Notes under the pieces: generated by a model
Told to the model about the DNA's origin: nothing
Database searches by the model: none
Seen by the model: the letters and a program-made list of their open reading frames with translations, nothing else
Origin: Tritrichomonas foetus
Lineage: Eukaryota; Parabasalia; Tritrichomonadida; Tritrichomonadidae
NCBI GenBank assembly: GCA_001839685.1
Contig: MLAK01001198.1
Coordinates: 1-10,347, forward strand
DNA length: 10,347 bases
Reading direction: 5' to 3'
Shown: one piece after another, positions 7,888 through 10,347 of the stretch
How positions within the stretch are numbered: position 1 is the stretch's first letter
Layout of the letters: the number at the start of each line of letters is the position of its first letter
Made by a program: the position numbers and the translations under genes

Positions 7888-9678
7888 ATTTGAAATTTGT
7901 GAGATATCTCAATTTTCGAACATGGTATTATTCAAAATTTCAATTGACAGAATAATATTCAGAAACTCTCCTATTTTAAGTTATTGAATACTGAGGTAAA
8001 TATAATTGAATAAGTTAAGAAGTTATTTTTTCACAATTTAATGGACTTATTTTCAGAAGTCTTAAGAAACAGTTTTATCAAAAGATGATGAATAAGATTT
8101 TGTTTCAACCTTAAATAATGAATAAATTACAATTTTTTATTTGGATATTATTTCCCAAACTTGACATCAAGAGATTTTTGACAATTGATTTGAGATGAAT
8201 TTTTGTCTAGTTTACAATTTTACTTTTAAAAGCTTTTATTAATTGAATGAATTAATATTAATAATTATCAGAAAAATTCAATGCATTCTCTCGATAGGAT
8301 CAATGTTTTCTATGAGACCACAGCTCGATTTTCTAACTTTCGTTTTTTGTGAAAACATACATGTAACAATCATATAATACAAGATATTTCATGATTTTTG
8401 GAAATAAAACTGCAGCATTACATTTTTTTATCGGAAATAACTCACAAAAGATACAATAATAATTGAAAAACCTCCTATATTGTGAGTCCCAATATTTTTC
8501 CGATCCTCATTTCAATGAACTTATTGAAATTTCTCAGTTTTTTTTCACAAACAATTGAAAGAATTTTAAGCAAATAACGTAACTTGCGTTTGGTTTTTAT
8601 AAAATAAACTATTCAAGCATTTTGACTCATGAGGGATTATTCTTCATCACTATCGGACATAGTAACTTGATATGCTCAATGTTTGTAGAATTTATTATAT
8701 TCGTATATAATGAATATGAAGATATTGAAAAAAATAATGAAAACGATCAGTTAATGTTTAATTCGTTAACCATAAATAAATAGATTAACTTTACCAACAC
8801 ATTTACGATTGTTGTGCTGGAATATATTAAGGATAAACTCCGGTGAAGTGATGGCAAATCGACGATAAGAAACTTTTTGATGAAAAAAGTCCTTTTTATA
8901 AACGTGCTTTTTTTAACAATTTTGAATTCATGATCTATCCACACTCAGTATTCGGAAATTCGGTTTATCTCATTTAATCAAAACAATAATCATCCACAAA
9001 GCAGCTATAAAGTCGTCCTCTAACAAGGGGGTTCAAATTAAAGATCCTAGGATGCAAAAGTTATCCAAAATTATTATTTTCTCCTTCGCCGTGATCTCTT
9101 CCTAAAGTTATGAGCAAAATCTATATCTTCGAAATTTTGTAATAGATTTTCATAGCAATACACTAATCATCTTTTTTGTCAATTATAAAAATAATTCATT
9201 TTTTAATTAATATTCATTTCATCAATGAAGATGAATCTAATGCATTTCTGAAGACAGATTCTTACTACCAGAGATAAATTACAAAAGAAGTTCGGAATGT
9301 TAACAATATATTTTTCCTTAATATTTTCATCACAGTGATTCTGGAAAGTAACTGGTTATAACTTATAAATTCTTTATTGAATGCTACTATACATATTATT
9401 GTACACATCTATAAAATATGATAATTAAATATCATTTAATTTCAATACTTTGACCGAATCTCTAGAATTCAAACTCATGTAACAAAGCATAATATAACAT
9501 CCAAATAGTGAATTTAAGAAAGCAATAATAATCATTTGAAATAGCTTTGGGGGAAAAAAAAAACAGGACGATACTCCGAATTCAAAGGAATAGCAAAAGC
9601 ACATCAGCACATTGAAACATAGTGATATATGAATATCTTTTTGAGTATCATCTTTCTTTTTTTATTCTCCTCTTTTAA
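7888..9678. other. AT-rich intergenic region with no supported gene
   Basis: Very AT-rich with frequent stops in all frames. Minus-strand runs at 8747-8944 (65 codons) and 9425-9610 (61 codons) have no recognisable motif and read like chance openings of low-complexity hydrophobic codons. At 8660 the minus strand has an ATG followed by codons reading MSDSDEE and then a TAA (8639-8637), possibly the stump of a dead gene. A slightly less AT-rich patch at about 9000-9060 contains GGTTCAAAT, but it does not fold as a tRNA T-arm. I see no RNA gene, repeat array or mobile element. Confidence 0.5.
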
Positions 9679-10347
9679 TTCAATAGTCTTTTTGTCAATG
9701 TAAAGATTTTACTTGGTTCTTTAAGAATAAGATTTAGTGATAATTCGCTTCATTTACCCAATTATATTTCAATAAGAGCTGATATTTCACCCATTTATTA
9801 TAATTATCTAAAACTGCCTATAAGTAGAGAAGTACTTGAAGCCAATTCTTCTTGAATTTAGATATTAATTGTCGAATTAGATGTATGAAATGTTGCCTTT
9901 ACAAATTCTTCTCCATTTCTAAGAAAGTTAAGAGTTGTTTCTACTATTCCATCATTTTTAACATATGATGAATCAAATAACCTTTTTCGAATTCTATTTT
10001 GTGCATCGGAAAATTCAATAAAAGATTTTTCAATAAGAGGAGATGCTTCACTACATACCAGTTTTTGGACATTAGATAGAGAGAAGTAATAATATTCTCT
10101 TTAGAAGTTACGAAACGGAATTTCTACCTAGATACTGACAAAAACACAGTTAGTTTGCTGGAAATTTTGGCAATTTGGTGTAAAAATGATGATTCTGGTT
10201 CTTTAAAACTATTGTTAAATCAAATGAATGATTCTTCAACAACTTTCAAACTCGTCAAACATTTTTCACATACTTTTGGAAGTGAATTTAACTTCAATAT
10301 TTGATTACTAATATCATTTATTTCTGACATGGTTTGGGGTATTGAAG
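9679..10347 (+). pseudogene. Degenerate coding sequence, unrecognised; continues past window edge
   Basis: The plus-strand frame starting at 9679 is open to 9852 (SLRIRFSDNSLHLPNYISIR and onward). It is interrupted by TGA 9853, TAG 9859 and TGA 9886, then is open again from 9889 to 10086. Near 10080 the sense jumps to the next frame, which is open to a TGA at 10302 (NFYLDTDKNTVSLLEILAIW, then KNDDSGSLKLLL). After that stop the same frame continues to the edge with a Trp-containing run. Open runs of 66 and 74 codons joining smoothly are unlikely in DNA this AT-rich, and the codons spell mixed, protein-like sequence. No family was recognised and no membrane segment is clear. It lacks an intact start and has at least three stops plus one shift, so I call it a relic. 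Confidence 0.5.

Noticed and set aside
6924..7987. Plus-strand frames opposite the kinase (6924-7124, 7244-7426, 7408-7713, 7622-7987)
   Set aside because: Antisense shadows of a well-supported kinase gene.
8637..8660. Minus-strand ATG with codons MSDSDEE then TAA
   Set aside because: It looks like a gene start, but has no initiator nearby, and the following frame is full of stops; too little to call.
8747..8944. 65-codon minus-strand open frame
   Set aside because: Low-complexity hydrophobic/Lys content typical of AT-rich chance frames; no motif or promoter.
9028..9045. Second T-arm-like GGTTCAAAT
   Set aside because: The flanking bases do not pair, and no cloverleaf can be drawn.
9425..9610. 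61-codon minus-strand frame with Phe/Cys-rich, membrane-like content
   Set aside because: AT-rich chance frame including a run of ten Ts on the coding strand; no supporting context.

Overview
The window looks like nuclear DNA of a parabasalid protist (a trichomonad such as Trichomonas or Tritrichomonas; the genus cannot be settled from the sequence). Genes are single uninterrupted reading frames with no visible introns. Coding stretches are moderately GC-rich (positions 601-660 are 32/60 G+C) and sit in very AT-rich intergenic DNA (positions 4561-4620 are 9/60 G+C). Initiator-like TCATT(T/G) motifs lie close upstream of two start codons. The gene families (PP2C, two-repeat Myb, CAMK-like kinase, receptor-type class III cyclase) are ones that trichomonads have expanded heavily.

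Layout: a PP2C-family phosphatase runs off the left edge (1-839, minus). A decayed receptor-type adenylyl/guanylyl cyclase lies on the plus strand (about 1300-3056). It is readable from the extracellular/transmembrane part through a PAS-like region to the catalytic domain, but carries 16 in-frame stops. A two-repeat Myb DNA-binding protein follows (3430-4062, minus). Next comes about 2.7 kb of mostly non-coding DNA, with a weak gene ghost at 5801-6360 and a cluster of inverted repeats at 6673-6787. A CAMK/SNF1-like kinase follows (6817-7863, minus). About 1.8 kb of AT-rich DNA leads to a second, unrecognised degenerate coding stretch on the plus strand (9679-10347, running off the right edge).

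The three intact genes are all on the minus strand, each with its own upstream spacer, so they are separate transcription units and not an operon. All belong to signalling or transcription families, but nothing in the sequence shows that they act in one pathway. The points most worth a second look are: the cyclase relic, whose frame survives about 1.5 kb despite many stops; the PP2C protein, which lacks most metal-binding acidic residues and may be a pseudophosphatase; the kinase with a long low-complexity insert in its activation segment; and the structured repeats behind the kinase gene. No convincing new multi-gene system was found.
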